From NCBI GenBank assembly GCA_964058805.1, contig CAXKVV010000207.1, positions 1 through 35,571 of the forward strand: a DNA stretch of 35,571 nucleotides. The letters are read 5' to 3'. Position numbers and translations under genes: made by a program. The DNA is from Schoenoplectus triqueter. Taxonomy: Eukaryota > Streptophyta > Magnoliopsida > Poales > Cyperaceae. Under the pieces are notes generated by a model that saw nothing but the letters and a program-made list of their open reading frames with translations, made no database searches and was not told where the DNA came from. This document shows, piece after piece, positions 8,646 through 19,100 of the stretch (its first letter is position 1; every line of letters starts with the position of its first letter).

Positions 8646-8771
8646 CCTTGGAGTCAATCATATTGAGCTCTGCCTTATACAAATATCTTTATTCTATAAA
8701 TCTCTAAGATTTAAAGAAAAATCCCACAGCCAATCTCCTATGTGTCTCAAACCCATAGAAGATATGTGCAA

Positions 8772-8995
8772 CTAGTGCTTGGCTTGAGGTAGAGATCTTG
8801 TAAGTGGATCAGCTGTGTTGCCGACTGTGTCAATTTTACAAATCTTTACGTCACCTCTATTTATAATTTTTCATATGAGGTGATAACGTCTGTGTAACCA
8901 CTTACCACGAGCTCCGAGTCAACACCGTAGATGAGAAACATATCCTTAGTTTTTCTTAAGTACTTAAAGATATTCTTTGCAGCATTCCAGTGCTC
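8772..8995 (-). pseudogene. pol (RNase H): Copia RNase H remnant with large internal deletion
   Basis: Read on the minus strand after the TAG at 8996-8998, the frame continues with HWNAAKNIFKYL and LVVSGYTD, the normal entry into copia RNase H with its first catalytic Asp. It then jumps to ICKIDTVGNTADPLT and the C-terminal LPQAKH followed by a stop at 8772-8774. The usual middle of about 100 residues, which carries the catalytic Glu, the second Asp and the His region, is missing, and stops and frame changes lie at the junction (about 8830-8880). The enzyme cannot be active. The 8646-8771 stretch beyond is non-coding up to the PPT. Confidence 0.75.
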
Positions 8996-9530
8996 CTAGC
9001 ATGGATTAGCCTGATATCTACTCGTCACACTCCAAGCGTACGAGACATCAGGGCGAGTGCACAACATGGCGTACATGATAGAGCCAATAGCCGAAGCATA
9101 TGGTACTCTACTCATTATGCTTTGCTCATCAGTTGTCAATGGACACTGAGTCTTGCTAAGCTGTGCACCATGATTCATTGGCAGAAATCTTTTCTTAGAA
9201 TTCTGCGTGCTGAACCGATTCAGCACTTTATCAATGTATGTACTTTGACTTAATCCAATAAGTCTCTTAGATCTATCTCTATAGATCTTTATGCCTAGTA
9301 TATAGACAGTCTCGCCCAAATCTTTCATTGAGAACACTTTCTTTAATGAAGATTTGGCTGATTGCAATAGGGGAATATTATTTCCCATTAAGAGTATATC
9401 GTCCACATAGAGGATTAAAATAGCGATGACACTCCCACTAGTTTTCCTGTATACACAATGTTCTTCTTCGCATCTGACGAAGTCAAACTGTTTGACTTCT
9501 TCGTCAAATCAAAGATTCCAACTCCGTGAT
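8996..9530 (-). pseudogene. pol (RT): Copia reverse transcriptase, C-terminal part
   Basis: The minus-strand frame carries YVDDILLMGN (active-site Asp pair at about 9398-9403), then SMKDLGE, LGIKIYRDR, and the connection region GSIMYAMLCTRPD. This is the palm/thumb part of Ty1/copia RT. The frame extends upstream of the GTG at 9406 to about 9511, where an in-frame TGA (about 9511-9513) interrupts the QASRSWN region, and it ends at an in-frame TAG at 8996-8998. The YVDD catalytic motif is intact, but the protein is broken at both ends. Confidence 0.8.
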
Positions 9531-9537
9531 GCTTGCT

Positions 9538-9828
9538 TCAATCCATAATGGATCTGAGAAGCTTGCATAACTTCCCAGCATTCTTTGGATCCTCAAAACT
9601 TATGGGCTGTATCATATACACGTCCTCTTCCAAATTTCCATTTAGGAAGGCGGTTTTGACATCCATCTGCCATATTTCATAATCATGAAATACGATAATT
9701 GCTAGGAACATCCGAATTGACTTAAACATAGCTACGGACGAAAAAGTTTCATCATAATCTACGTCGAGAATTTGCTTGAAACCTTTCGCTACTAGCCGTA
9801 CTTTGTAAACAGTCATATTATCATCCAT
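9538..9828 (-). pseudogene. pol (RT): Copia reverse transcriptase, N-terminal part
   Basis: This segment carries RLVAKGFKQ and the first catalytic Asp in WQMDVKTAFLNGNLEEDVYM (residue 56 of the 96-residue stretch), the fingers/palm part of copia RT. It joins the preceding segment through a one-base shift in a T/A run at about 9837-9848 (WVFK region) and leaves it through another shift at about 9545, just before the conserved YGLKQAS. Confidence 0.8.
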
Positions 9829-9841
9829 GCCTGTTTTTCTT

Positions 9842-10519
9842 TTAAAAAACCCACTTGTTAGCTATGGGTTTTACCCCAACAAGTGGTGCAACCAGGTTCC
9901 AAACTTTGTTGTCATACATGGACTGTATTTCGGATCTCATGGCCTCCAGCCATTTATCAGAGTCGGGTCTATCCACTGCTTCCGCATAGGTCAGAGGATC
10001 TTCAGCATCAAATACTGAGACTTCATGCAGTCCCATGTACCTTTCAGGTGCACGGACTGTCCTATGTGACCTTCGTAGCACTTGTTCTTCAGGCTGTCGA
10101 ACTTCATCCACATCAGTATGCGGATTTAGTTCTATTTCAACTTGCGTTGAAGTAGATGAGCTCGGGACTAGAACTTCTTCCACAACTATTTGTAGATTTG
10201 GTTCTTCCAAATGCTCATTAGCCGAAGAATCAAGTGGTGGGTTTATCTGATCAGTATCAGATATTGTATTGTGTGATGTATCTTGAATTTCTTCAAGTAT
10301 TACATTACTCCCACTACTTCCTTTTGCGAGAAACTCTTTCTCCAAAAATATACCATGACGAGCAACAATTATCTTGTTCTCGGACTGATAATAGAAGTAA
10401 TATCCTTTCGTTTCCTTAGGATACCCTACGAAAAAGCATTTGTCAGCTTTGGGTCCAAGTTTGTCAGAAGTCGAACGTTTGACAAATACCTTGCAACCCC
10501 AAATTTTAAGATAAGACAT
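9842..10519 (-). pseudogene. pol (IN/RT): Copia integrase C-terminal region and IN-RT linker
   Basis: Starts at MSYLKIWGC and continues with CFFVGYPKETKGYYFY, the integrase C-terminal (GKGY-like) region. A variable Ser/Glu-rich linker follows (about residues 75-150), with RRSHRTVRAPERY and SDKWLEAMRSEI leading into the start of RT. The same frame is open upstream to about 10620. There a G/T homopolymer (FWGG region) carries a frameshift that separates it from the integrase core. It ends at TAA in WVF-stop, produced by one extra base in a T run. Confidence 0.8.
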
Positions 10520-10580
10520 ATTTGGTACCTTACCAAACCATAACTCATATGGAGTCTTTTCTACTGACTTGGATGAAACC

Positions 10581-11057
10581 CTATTTATTATTAGTGTAGC
10601 AGTTTCTAGTGCGTGCCCCCCAAAATATTTTTAGGAGTGTGGTATTACTCATCATGGAACGAACCATGTCTAACAGAGTTCGATTCCTCCTCTCAGAAAC
10701 ACCATTCCATTGTGGCGTTCTCGGAGGTGTGAGTTGTGAGACTATCCCACATTCTTTTAAGTACATTATAAACTCATAACTTAAGTATTCGCCTTCACGG
10801 TCTAACCGTAAGGCCTTAATACTTTTATTCAGTTGATTTTCTACTTCAGTCCTGAATTCTTTGAACTTTTCAAATGATTCAGACTTATGTCTCATCAAGT
10901 AGACATAACCATATCTACTGTAATCATCAGTAAACGTGATAAAGTAGCGATCACTGTTTCTTGTACAAGTACTCATTGGTCCGCATACATCTGTGTGTAT
11001 AAGGGCTAATAAGTCACTTGTCCTTTCGCCCTTCTTGGAGAAAGGCAATTTGGTCAT
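10581..11057 (-). pseudogene. pol (IN): Copia integrase catalytic core
   Basis: Contains all three catalytic acids of the DDE core: Asp23 in LIHTDVCGP, Asp86 in ALRLDREGEYL and Glu122 in NGVSERRNRTL, with 35 residues between the second Asp and Glu as in retroviral integrases. Two positions in the second motif are unusual: the common LRSDRGGEY is LRLDREGEY here. The core is cut from its zinc finger upstream by stops and small indels (11058-11110) and from the C-terminal domain downstream by a homopolymer frameshift. Confidence 0.85.
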
Positions 11058-11075
11058 TTTTCACGTAAACAAGAT

Positions 11076-11561
11076 TCACAATATTAAAATTACGAAGAAG
11101 TCCAACTTCATGTAACTTTTGATGTGTTTCTCGTTTATATGACCAAGGCGATAATGCCATATGAAAGTCATACTTTCATGAGATGTTTTGAGTCGTTTAT
11201 TGATGTTAAATATAGGTTTGTCTATTTCCAGTATATAAAGATCATTCATCATAAAAGAAGATCCATAATATAACTCATCTTTGTATATAGAACAACCATT
11301 GTCCTTTATAACAAAAGAGAAACCATTCATTTCTAAACATGAGATTGAAATGATGTTTCTGAAAATACTTGGAACAAAATATACATTTTCAAGTTCCATT
11401 ATAAACCCACTAGGCAAACACAACTCTATACTTCCGACTGTTACGGCTGCAACTTGTGCATCGTTTCCAACTCGGAGTTGTATTTCCTTATTACGTAGTT
11501 TTCTCCTATTATTTAGTGCCTCTATATTTGAACAAATATGAGCACATGATCCAGTATCCAA
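11076..11561 (-). pseudogene. pol (PR/IN): Copia protease and integrase zinc-finger start
   Basis: Begins with the aspartic protease active site LDTGSCAHIC. ELENVYFVPSIFRNIISI follows, and then WHYRLGHINEKHI, the paired His of the integrase HHCC zinc finger. The matching Cys pair (CESC) is visible just downstream, near 11070, but in another frame. Upstream, the same frame has TGA at 11565-11567 and TAA at 11613-11615, and it is out of frame with gag. Fission of gag from pol here comes from mutation; members of this group normally have one gag-pol frame. Confidence 0.82.
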
Positions 11562-11644
11562 TACTCAATCATAAATAGAGGTAACAACGTTAACTTCAAC
11601 AATAAAAATATCTTAAGTTGAAGTCTTGGGAACCTTTCCCATCC

Positions 11645-12313
11645 TTACATCTCCAGATACTTAGGGCAGTTCCTCTTCCAATGACCCTTACTTTGACAGT
11701 AAAAGCAGCCAGAGATAGAAGAGGCTTTTGCTTTAGGATTGTTCTGATTAGAAACCATCTTCCCTTTATCCTTGTACTTAGTAGCCACTTTAGGAGTCAC
11801 TTTGCGTTTCATCTTTTTAATCTTCCTCGTACCTTCTTGGATCACGAGGATAGAAGAACTCTTCTTCATCTCCCCATCAATGATCCTCAACATCCCTTGG
11901 AGCTCCTGCAAGCTCTTGTCCATTCCTAGCATATGATAATTCCTGATGAAATTAGAATAGCTAGGAGGGAAAGAGTTTAGGATAACATCCGTAGCAAACT
12001 CTTTGCTCAATGGACTGTTAAGCTTCTCCAACTACTCAACATCGCTCGTCATACGGAGCATGTGAGTGTCAAGAGAGCCGCCCTCAGTCATCTTATGACT
12101 CAGCAGAGATTTAGTCACCTTAAATTTCTTGACCAAGAAACTTTGTACATCAAGCTCATCTTCTTTGTGCTTGTTGTACATGGTGACTTCATTTGTTGTG
12201 CAGCCTACTGCAGGCTGTGCAGGGATTAGTGTGTTAAGGACGTACTCGAGTTTCTCATGTCTTAGTATAATTATGAGCGCACGGAACATATTAGTAAGAG
12301 TTTCTTTAGCCAT
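11645..12313 (-). pseudogene. gag: Copia gag with one in-frame stop
   Basis: Gag starts at ATG 12313 (MAKETLTNMF) and runs to TAA at 11645. A UBN2/Gag-type capsid (LLSHKMTEGGSLDTHMLRM, then FPPSYSNFIRNY) is followed by a Lys-rich stretch and a CCHC zinc knuckle, CFYCQSKGHWKRNC (spacing CX2CX4HX4C), near the end, which binds the RNA genome. An in-frame TAG at 12032-12034 interrupts the chain between SDVE and the following LEKLNSPL, consistent with a CAG-to-TAG change. All other codons are open. Confidence 0.85.
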
Positions 12314-12763
12314 GTGCTACAACGTTTAAAATGTAAAGATTTTTTAGCTTTGTTCATGTAATGTCTTATTTCAAATAAAACTCCCACTACAAATTTGTTC
12401 TATTCCCGTTTGTAGTTAGGACCAAGATCCCTATTTTCACTGATAATCAAGTTATCGTTGAATAACTCATTTATTAATTATCTTAGGTAAGCAACTCTTT
12501 GCTAATCACATCTCTATGTGATTCTTGGTTTCGCTAAACATCATATGTTTTAACGAAACTTTGCCCCAAGCCCAAAACTGTTTTGGAAATCATTGGTAAG
12601 TAACCTCACTCTATTTGATTCGTTATGTCGGACATAACCCTCGAAAACCAAAGGTAAAAGGTGACGCCTACTGAGTAGGTCACGTCTGCCAATGAACAAT
12701 GATATGCGAGGACAGAGTAGGTAGGGCATATTACTTAATTTTTCGGGTTTAACATCGTAAGCA

Positions 12764-13068
12764 GTCAGTTTGTTAAACTGATTTTAAACAGACTTACGAA
12801 CACGTAAAAGATGTCTGCCAGAAAGACCACTGAAAGTTCCTTTTTCAGTCTTTCTTTGACACAACCTTCCTTCACGGTTTCTTAAAAATGATAAATCTAA
12901 TTTACACATTTATAATTAGTCAGTTTATTAAGCTGACTTTAAACAGACTTATGAACACGTGAAAAGACGTCTGCCAGAAAGACCATTGAAAGTTCCTTTT
13001 CCAGTCTTTCTTTGACATAACATTCTTTCACGGTTCCTTAAAATGATAAATCTAATTTACTCATTTAT
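12764..13068. repeat. Two-copy tandem repeat in copia leader, period 155 bp
   Basis: GTCAGTTTGTTAAACTG at 12764 and GTCAGTTTATTAAGCTG at 12919 begin two closely similar units. Each contains AACACGT(G)AAAAG, CTGCCAGAAAGACC and TCTTTCTTTGACA. Within each unit, AGAAAGAC and its near complement GTCTTTCT can form a hairpin. Confidence 0.8.
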
Positions 13069-13070
13069 TA

Positions 13071-13290
13071 TCAAAGCGGTAAATCTAATTTACTAGCTCA
13101 TACAAACATTTTGTATATATACATGAATCAGTCACGTATATAACTACTATCTATCCAATAGAAGTAGCTTTGCATCTATGATAAGATACATTTCATATCA
13201 AAGCAGTAAATCTAATTTACCTGCTCATACAAACATTTTGTATATATATATGTGAATCAGTCACATATATAACTATCAGTTCTCAATTCT
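13071..13290. repeat. Two-copy tandem repeat in copia leader, period 127 bp
   Basis: TCAAAGCGGTAAATCTAATT at 13071 and TCAAAGCAGTAAATCTAATT at 13198. Both lead into CTCATACAAACATTTTGTAT and a GAATCAGTCACRTATATAAC block. Confidence 0.8.
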
Positions 13291-13390
13291 TTATTTTGCA
13301 ACTACATCTTTGTTCTTTATTTATACCGTAAAAAGCATATAAACATTTTATATGATTTCAAAACAGTTAATTCCTTCTGGTACGATAAAG

Positions 13391-13875
13391 TAATTTGATA
13401 ACGTGACAAAGTTCCTTTTCGGCCAGTTATCAGGACACGTAAAAGGGGCTCCCAGGAAAGATCGGGGTCACGAGGACCACTTTAAATTCAATCTTTCCTA
13501 GACAGAACCATCTCTTTCGGGTGTGGAGATCAACAGCTCTTACTCAGGTACTTTATTGCTTCATCACATTCATAGATATACTTTTCATAACCAAAAGTTT
13601 TCGAAAAAGCAAAAGAGTTACATTTACCATGCTTCGAAAGCGTAAAAGTAATTTGGTAACGTGACAAAGTTCCTTTTGGGCCAGTTATCAGGACACGTAA
13701 AAGGGCATGTCAGAAAGAATACCGAAGGTATCCACTTCCCATCTTTCTTTGACATCACCTTATCTTTTATGTGTGGAGATCAACAGCTCTTACTTAGGTA
13801 CTTTATTGCTTCATCACATTCTTAGATATACTTTAACACAATCGAAAGTTTTCGAAAAGAAAGCGTAAAGAAAGC
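13391..13875. repeat. Two-copy tandem repeat in copia leader, period 258 bp
   Basis: TAATTTGATAACGTGACAAA at 13391 and TAATTTGGTAACGTGACAAA at 13649 head two units. Both share GGCCAGTTATCAGGACACGT and GTGTGGAGATCAACAGCTC. Each also holds the ACACGTAAAAG...AGAAAGA/GGAAAGA...TCTTTC box seen in the 155-bp units. Confidence 0.8.
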
Positions 13876-14048
13876 ATAAAGAAAGCTTAAATCTAATTTA
13901 ACTTTCTTAGTCGACAGAGCCGAACCAAGAAAATCCAATTTTATTTGGTTTGGACTTTAAGCTGCAAATCTAAGAATTAAACCGATACGGGGTATATACA
14001 TCTTATTTGCATAAGATATAACCTTTTAGAAAATCAATCAGCGGGAGA

Positions 14049-14066
14049 GCCTTTGCTCTGATACCA
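14049..14066 (-). other. Primer binding site for initiator tRNA-Met (copia element)
   Basis: On the minus strand TGGTATCAGAGCAAAGGC begins one base after the CCCTACA end of the 5' LTR. It is the standard tRNA-iMet PBS and fixes the orientation of the element. Confidence 0.92.
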
Positions 14067-14067
14067 C

Positions 14068-16176
14068 TGTAGGGATTCGGAATGCCCAAATCCCATTAAT
14101 GCTCAAGCTGCGGAAAGACCGTAGAACAAAAATTTTACTTTTACTTAAGTTAGGGATTAAAGTATGTCGGATAATAACCGAGAGTTACAGACATTTAATC
14201 CTTTACAAAAGACGGTAAAATATTATTTTACTTCTAACTTAAGCTTAGGGTTAAAGTGATGTGTCGGATGATTACCGAGAGATACACACCTCTTTAAACC
14301 TTTATTGATCTACTCCATGATTGATTTCTAAAATATTAATCTACTTAACAATTAAATAGATTAATATAAGATGTTATACCTCGCTTCCAAATTTCAATTG
14401 GAATGAAAATCGGCTTGTCTCGGAGCACCAAACGTCTGATGCCTTTGTAGGTTATCCACCAGGACTGATCAGAGAGCGGTTTATTTCTTTTGCCAGAAAT
14501 ACCGTAAACCGCGGTTTCTCGCAAAAACACTATTCACCCGAGAAAAGACGAAATAGTACTATTCACGACTCGCAGTAATTCTGTTTCACAAATGTGCAGA
14601 AATACCGCAACTTTCGTAAAAACACTATTCACCGATCCCGTGAATTCTGAAACAACCGTATACCGAGAGAGAGAAAGTAGAACTGATTTGGTGGAACTTT
14701 TTCTCTCACCCTACCCCTCTATTTATAGAAAAAGTGGAATTGACAAATTACCAAAATGCCCTCGTGAATAGTAGGGAGGTTTCAAAGTGAAAAGACCAAA
14801 ATACCCTTAAAGTTCATCCAATTTACCAAAACGCCATTGGGCTTTTTGGCCAAATTACCGAAATACCCTTGGGCTTTTGGACAAATTACCAAAATACCCT
14901 TGGAGGTCGTCATGGGCTTTTCATGGGCCTTTTTGGGCTTTTCGGATTTTGGGCTTTTTTGGGCTTTTCTGATTTTGGGCTTTTAATTATTAATTAAGAC
15001 TTTAATTATAAATGGGCTTTGGCCCATAATTCAAATCCATAATTAACATTTAAAATCCAAATCAAATATACATAATTGTCATCTACAATTATATTTTTCT
15101 CGGTTGTTGTTTCGGCGAATTTATACGACGTGTCCAACACGTTATAAATTCAATCTGATTTTTGCTTCTTGTCATCTCTATGACAAATATAATTATATCA
15201 TATATAATTAATTATAACCATCTTATTATTAATTATAAACAATTCATAATTAATCAATAAGATTCTCCGATTAACTCCTATACGGTGTGACCCGACAGGA
15301 TCCGTGTTATGTTGGTAAATAGAGTTAAAACCGTTTTAACTTCTATAATCATAGGAGGCATCTGGCAGAATGCACTATGACCATCCAATTACACAGATGA
15401 TGATGTACTGTACAATATCATGATCCAGTAAACTATTTACTTGTGTTTAATTCTTTTGTCTCATAGCTATCAGATCAGTTTCAAGGTAGGTATGTGTCAT
15501 CCTTGCAAACTTAATCTTTTCTTGATCCTGAGTAAATTATCAAATATAATTACTCTTGTAATTATACTGCTAGCAGATAATCTTACTCTATCAAGGGGCC
15601 CAGTGATGCTATAACTCGTATAGAAATACGAGGGACAATAGTACTTTTGGCAAACCATCTCTTCCTCCGCATAAGTTATGTATACCGAAGAGCTACCTTT
15701 ATAGCCACCTTTTACGGATAACGTTTGGTAGAAATCACACACATACATATCTTATGTAGGAAAGATGAATACCTCATACTTTAGAATTTAATACTGAACG
15801 AAAACATTAATGACACGAACACAATTCCATTTAATGTTTCATTCGGGGTCTATCAAATACGATGTTCCTAGAACATCTATCTATGTGATTAAAATGACAA
15901 CTCTTTGTCTATGGTCTGTAAAACTTGACCATCATTTAATCCACATACTAACCTGATAACGGTTAATTAGTGTTCCTGCTAATTACCTTGGTTAGTGACT
16001 TTTAAGAGTATATTCTATATTATGAAGTTTCACAATTCCAGTCATGAACTCGGAATGATTCATAAATTCAATAATACTCAAGGAAACAAAATATCATTTA
16101 AATATCCAATTCATGAACAAAGCTTTATATAACAAATTTATCGTATTATTGACTTCAAGATTATTACAAACTAACA
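14068..16176 (-). repeat. Copia 5' LTR (right copy, 2109 bp)
   Basis: Same ends as the left copy (TGTTAG at 16176, CCCTACA at 14068). The TATA box on the minus strand at 14719-14728 predicts transcription start near 14690, so U3 is about 1.45 kb and R-U5 about 0.6 kb. The outer 64 bases (16113-16176), read on the plus strand, give an ATG and 21 codons in frame with the Tekay gag-pol. Confidence 0.95.
14719..14728 (-). promoter_or_regulatory. TATA box of the copia 5' LTR promoter
   Basis: CTATAAATAG on the minus strand, positioned to start the copia genomic RNA near 14690 and read towards gag at 12313. Confidence 0.72.
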
Positions 16177-16181
16177 AGCAC
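16177..16181. repeat. Target-site duplication of copia element, right copy (AGCAC)
   Basis: Exact repeat of 6519-6523, directly after the copia 5' LTR. The Tekay gag frame resumes with the CAG codon at 16182. Confidence 0.95.
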
Positions 16182-19100
16182 CAGTTATCTGTGCTCCGAT
16201 ACAGGTTCCAGACGCTGACACAGGGTTCTCGGACAGCTCGTCAGTATGGAGAGTTATTCATTCGACTCTCTCGTTACGCACCCGAGCTAGTCGCGGATCC
16301 AGCGCGACGCCGAGCCCGATTTATTCGAGGACTTCAGCCGGCTCTGGCTAGTGTCCTCGACATTTACCCTGGTACTTCGGTGGAGTTTCTGATGGATAAG
16401 GCCGAGTACCAGGAGAGCCTTATTGGAGCACGGGCCGCGGCCCGCAACATCCGACCCCGTTTCGAGGGAGCCTCCACCTCGCTCCCTCTGCCACGACCCC
16501 CTGCACCCGTACCACCCCGTAGACCCCCGCTGCATCCACAGAGATATCAGCCGTACCCTCAGAGGTCCCAGCAGTACCCGCCGAGACCCCAGCATGCTCC
16601 GCCGAGACCTCGCCCCGGACTATGCCATTCGTGCCAGCAGCCGGGACACTGGGCACCCGACTGCCCATTCAGAGGTTCCCGACCGACCCCGGGAGCCACA
16701 TCGGGGCCTCCTCGACCAGCAGGAGGACGTGGAGCATCTACACCGCCTCGAGGCGGAGGACGAGGACAGACGGCTCGCCCTATTGCTCGGGTTCATGCTG
16801 TTGTTGCTGACGAGACCGCACCAGAGGTGGATGTGGAGCAGCCGTGCTATGAGGATCCCGTCGATGCCGAGCTTATTGCAGGTATGGTGTACATCTCTGA
16901 CAGCCCTGCTTTTGTACTTATAGATACGGGGGCTAGTCATTCATTCGTTTCATCACTATTTATCGCGTCACGCGAGTGGCCCACCGAGATTAGGACGCGA
17001 GCCATGGAGGTACAGACGCCACTCGGGAGGACTACCATCGTCGACCGGATCTGTCGCGGACGTTTGGTTAGGATTGCGGGTAGGGACCTAGTAGTAGACC
17101 TTACCGTCCTCGACATGCGAGACTTCGACGTACTTCTAGGACTCGATTGGTTGACGCGACATCGCGCCGTAGTTGACTGCGAGCGACGTAGTGTGAGGTT
17201 CGGTGACGAGACGTCAGAGCCTTTTTATTTCCGAGGGAAGAAGCCAGGTACGAGAGTGCCAATTATATCCGCCCTTCAGGCAAAGCATCTCATGTCAGCG
17301 GGATGCGAGTATTACCTGGCGTCTGTTGCAGTTACGGACGCCAAGGAGGTGGATATATCAACCGTTCCCGTTGCGAGAGAGTATCCCGACGTCTTTCCGG
17401 ACGAGCTACCCGGCTTACCGCCGCCACGTGACGTGGAGTTCTGCATCGAGCTTCAGCCGGGCACGACGCCCGTCGCACGCGCCCCATACCGGATGGCCCC
17501 CGCAGAGCTACGGGAGTTGAAGCTTCAGTTGGAGGAGTTATTGGAGAAGGGATTTATACGCCCGAGTACCTCCCCTTGGGGTGCTCCGGTCCTGTTCGTC
17601 CGCAAGAAGGACGGCACCCTACGTCTGTGCATAGACTATAGGGAGCTCAATAAGGTCACAGTGCCCAACAGGTATCCGATACCTCGTATCGATGACCTGT
17701 TTGATCAGCTACAGGGTTCACAGGTATTTTCCAAGATCGATCTACGATCTGGATACCATCAGCTGACCATTAGGGCCGGTGACGTCCCGAAGACTGCTTT
17801 CCGTACGCGATACGGTCACTACGAGTTTTTAGTTATGTCATTTGGTTTGACGAACGCCCCCGCGTATTTCATGAGCCTTATGCATAGGGTGTTCTCAGAC
17901 TATCTAGACCAGTTCGTAGTAGTCTTTATTGACGATATACTCGTCTATTCGCGTAGTCGGGACGAGCACGCGCACCATCTGAGACTGACTCTGCAGCGGT
18001 TGAGAGAGCATAAGCTATATGCCAAGCTCTCGAAGTGCGAGTTTTGGCTCGAGCAGGTCGGATTCCTTGGACACATCATATCCAGGGATGGACTTGCGGT
18101 GGACCCGCAGAAGATTTCGGCGATCACAGAGTGGAGACCCCCTACGACTCAGACTGAGGTGCGTAGTTTCTTAGGACTCGCTGGGTACTACCGGCGTTTC
18201 GTAGAGGGATTCTCCGTACTCGCCGCACCATTGACCCAGCTGTTGCAGAAGGGAGTCAAGTTTGAGTGGACTCCCGAGAGACAGCAGAGCTTCGAGGAGC
18301 TCAAGAGACGTCTCGTCTCGGCGCCCATTCTAGCCATGCCGGTGCCCGACACGGAGTATTCGGTCTATACTGATGCATCCCGGCTTGGACTTGGGTGTGT
18401 CTTGATGCAGGAGGGGCACGTCATTGCCTACGCATCACGACAGCTTAAGACCCATGAGAGGAACTATCCGACTCATGATTTGGAGTTGGCCGCCGTGATC
18501 TTCGCATTGAAGATTTGGCGTCATTACCTCTATGGAGCGAAGTGCAAGATCTTCACAGATCATAAGAGCCTCAAGTATGTTTTCACGCAGAAGGAGCTCA
18601 ACTTGAGGCAGAGGCGGTGGCTGGAGTTGATGAAGGATTACGAGCTGGAGATCCTTTATCACCCCGGCAAGGCCAATGTAGTGGCTGACGCCTTGAGTCG
18701 CAAGAGTAGCGCGAACCTTGCGACTCTGATCACCGAGCAGCACCAGTTGATTGAGGACATGCGACGACTGGATCTCGTCATGACTGTCGTGGACGCACCA
18801 TCCACCTCTACCCCGATCGATGTCGCCACGGCAGCGCCATTGTCCATCCGGCCCACGTTACGAGACGAGATACGACTCGCACAACCTTCCGATCCACTTT
18901 TGGCGAAGTACATCGCTAGTGTGCCTCAGGGCGCCGCGCCGCGTTTCCATATAGCTGACGATGGAGCTCTTCTATTTGACGATCGCTTGTGCGTACCCAA
19001 GGACCCGGATCTCAAGGGCAAGATCTTGACAGAGGCCCACGATTCAGGATACGCTATCCATCCAGGCGAGACCAAGATGTATCAGACCCTCAAGAGACAC

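Larger units (their letters stand above)
12314..14048 (-). other. Copia 5' leader, non-coding and repeat-rich
   Basis: A 1.7-kb region between PBS and gag with no gene on either strand. Most of it consists of three successive two-copy direct repeats (12764-13068, 13071-13290, 13391-13875). Shared short boxes tie the first and third sets together. Imperfect palindromes occur at 12622-12638 (GTTATGTCGGACATAAC) and about 12661-12684. Long leaders are usual in Angela/BARE-like elements and can hold packaging and dimerisation signals; that role here is inferred. Confidence 0.7.
6524..16176 (-). mobile_element. Ty1/copia LTR retrotransposon (Tork/Angela-like), minus orientation, coding-defective
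   Basis: A 9653-bp element inserted in the Tekay gag with a perfect AGCAC duplication. In its own direction (minus) the order is 5' LTR (16176-14068), tRNA-iMet PBS (14066-14049), a 1.7-kb repeat-rich leader, gag, PR, IN, RT, RNase H remnant, PPT (8645-8633) and 3' LTR (8632-6524). IN before RT marks Ty1/copia; the integrase and RT motifs are of Tork/Angela style. The two 2109-bp LTRs differ at only two sites I can find (6598 versus 14142; 6900 versus 14444). The coding region has several stops, frameshifts and a large RNase H deletion, so the element is young but not autonomous. Confidence 0.95.

Noticed and set aside
9476..9508. Inverted repeat GACGAAGTCAAA / TTTGACTTC in copia RT
   Set aside because: It lies within conserved coding sequence for the DEEV and following residues, so the symmetry is most simply explained by codon content.
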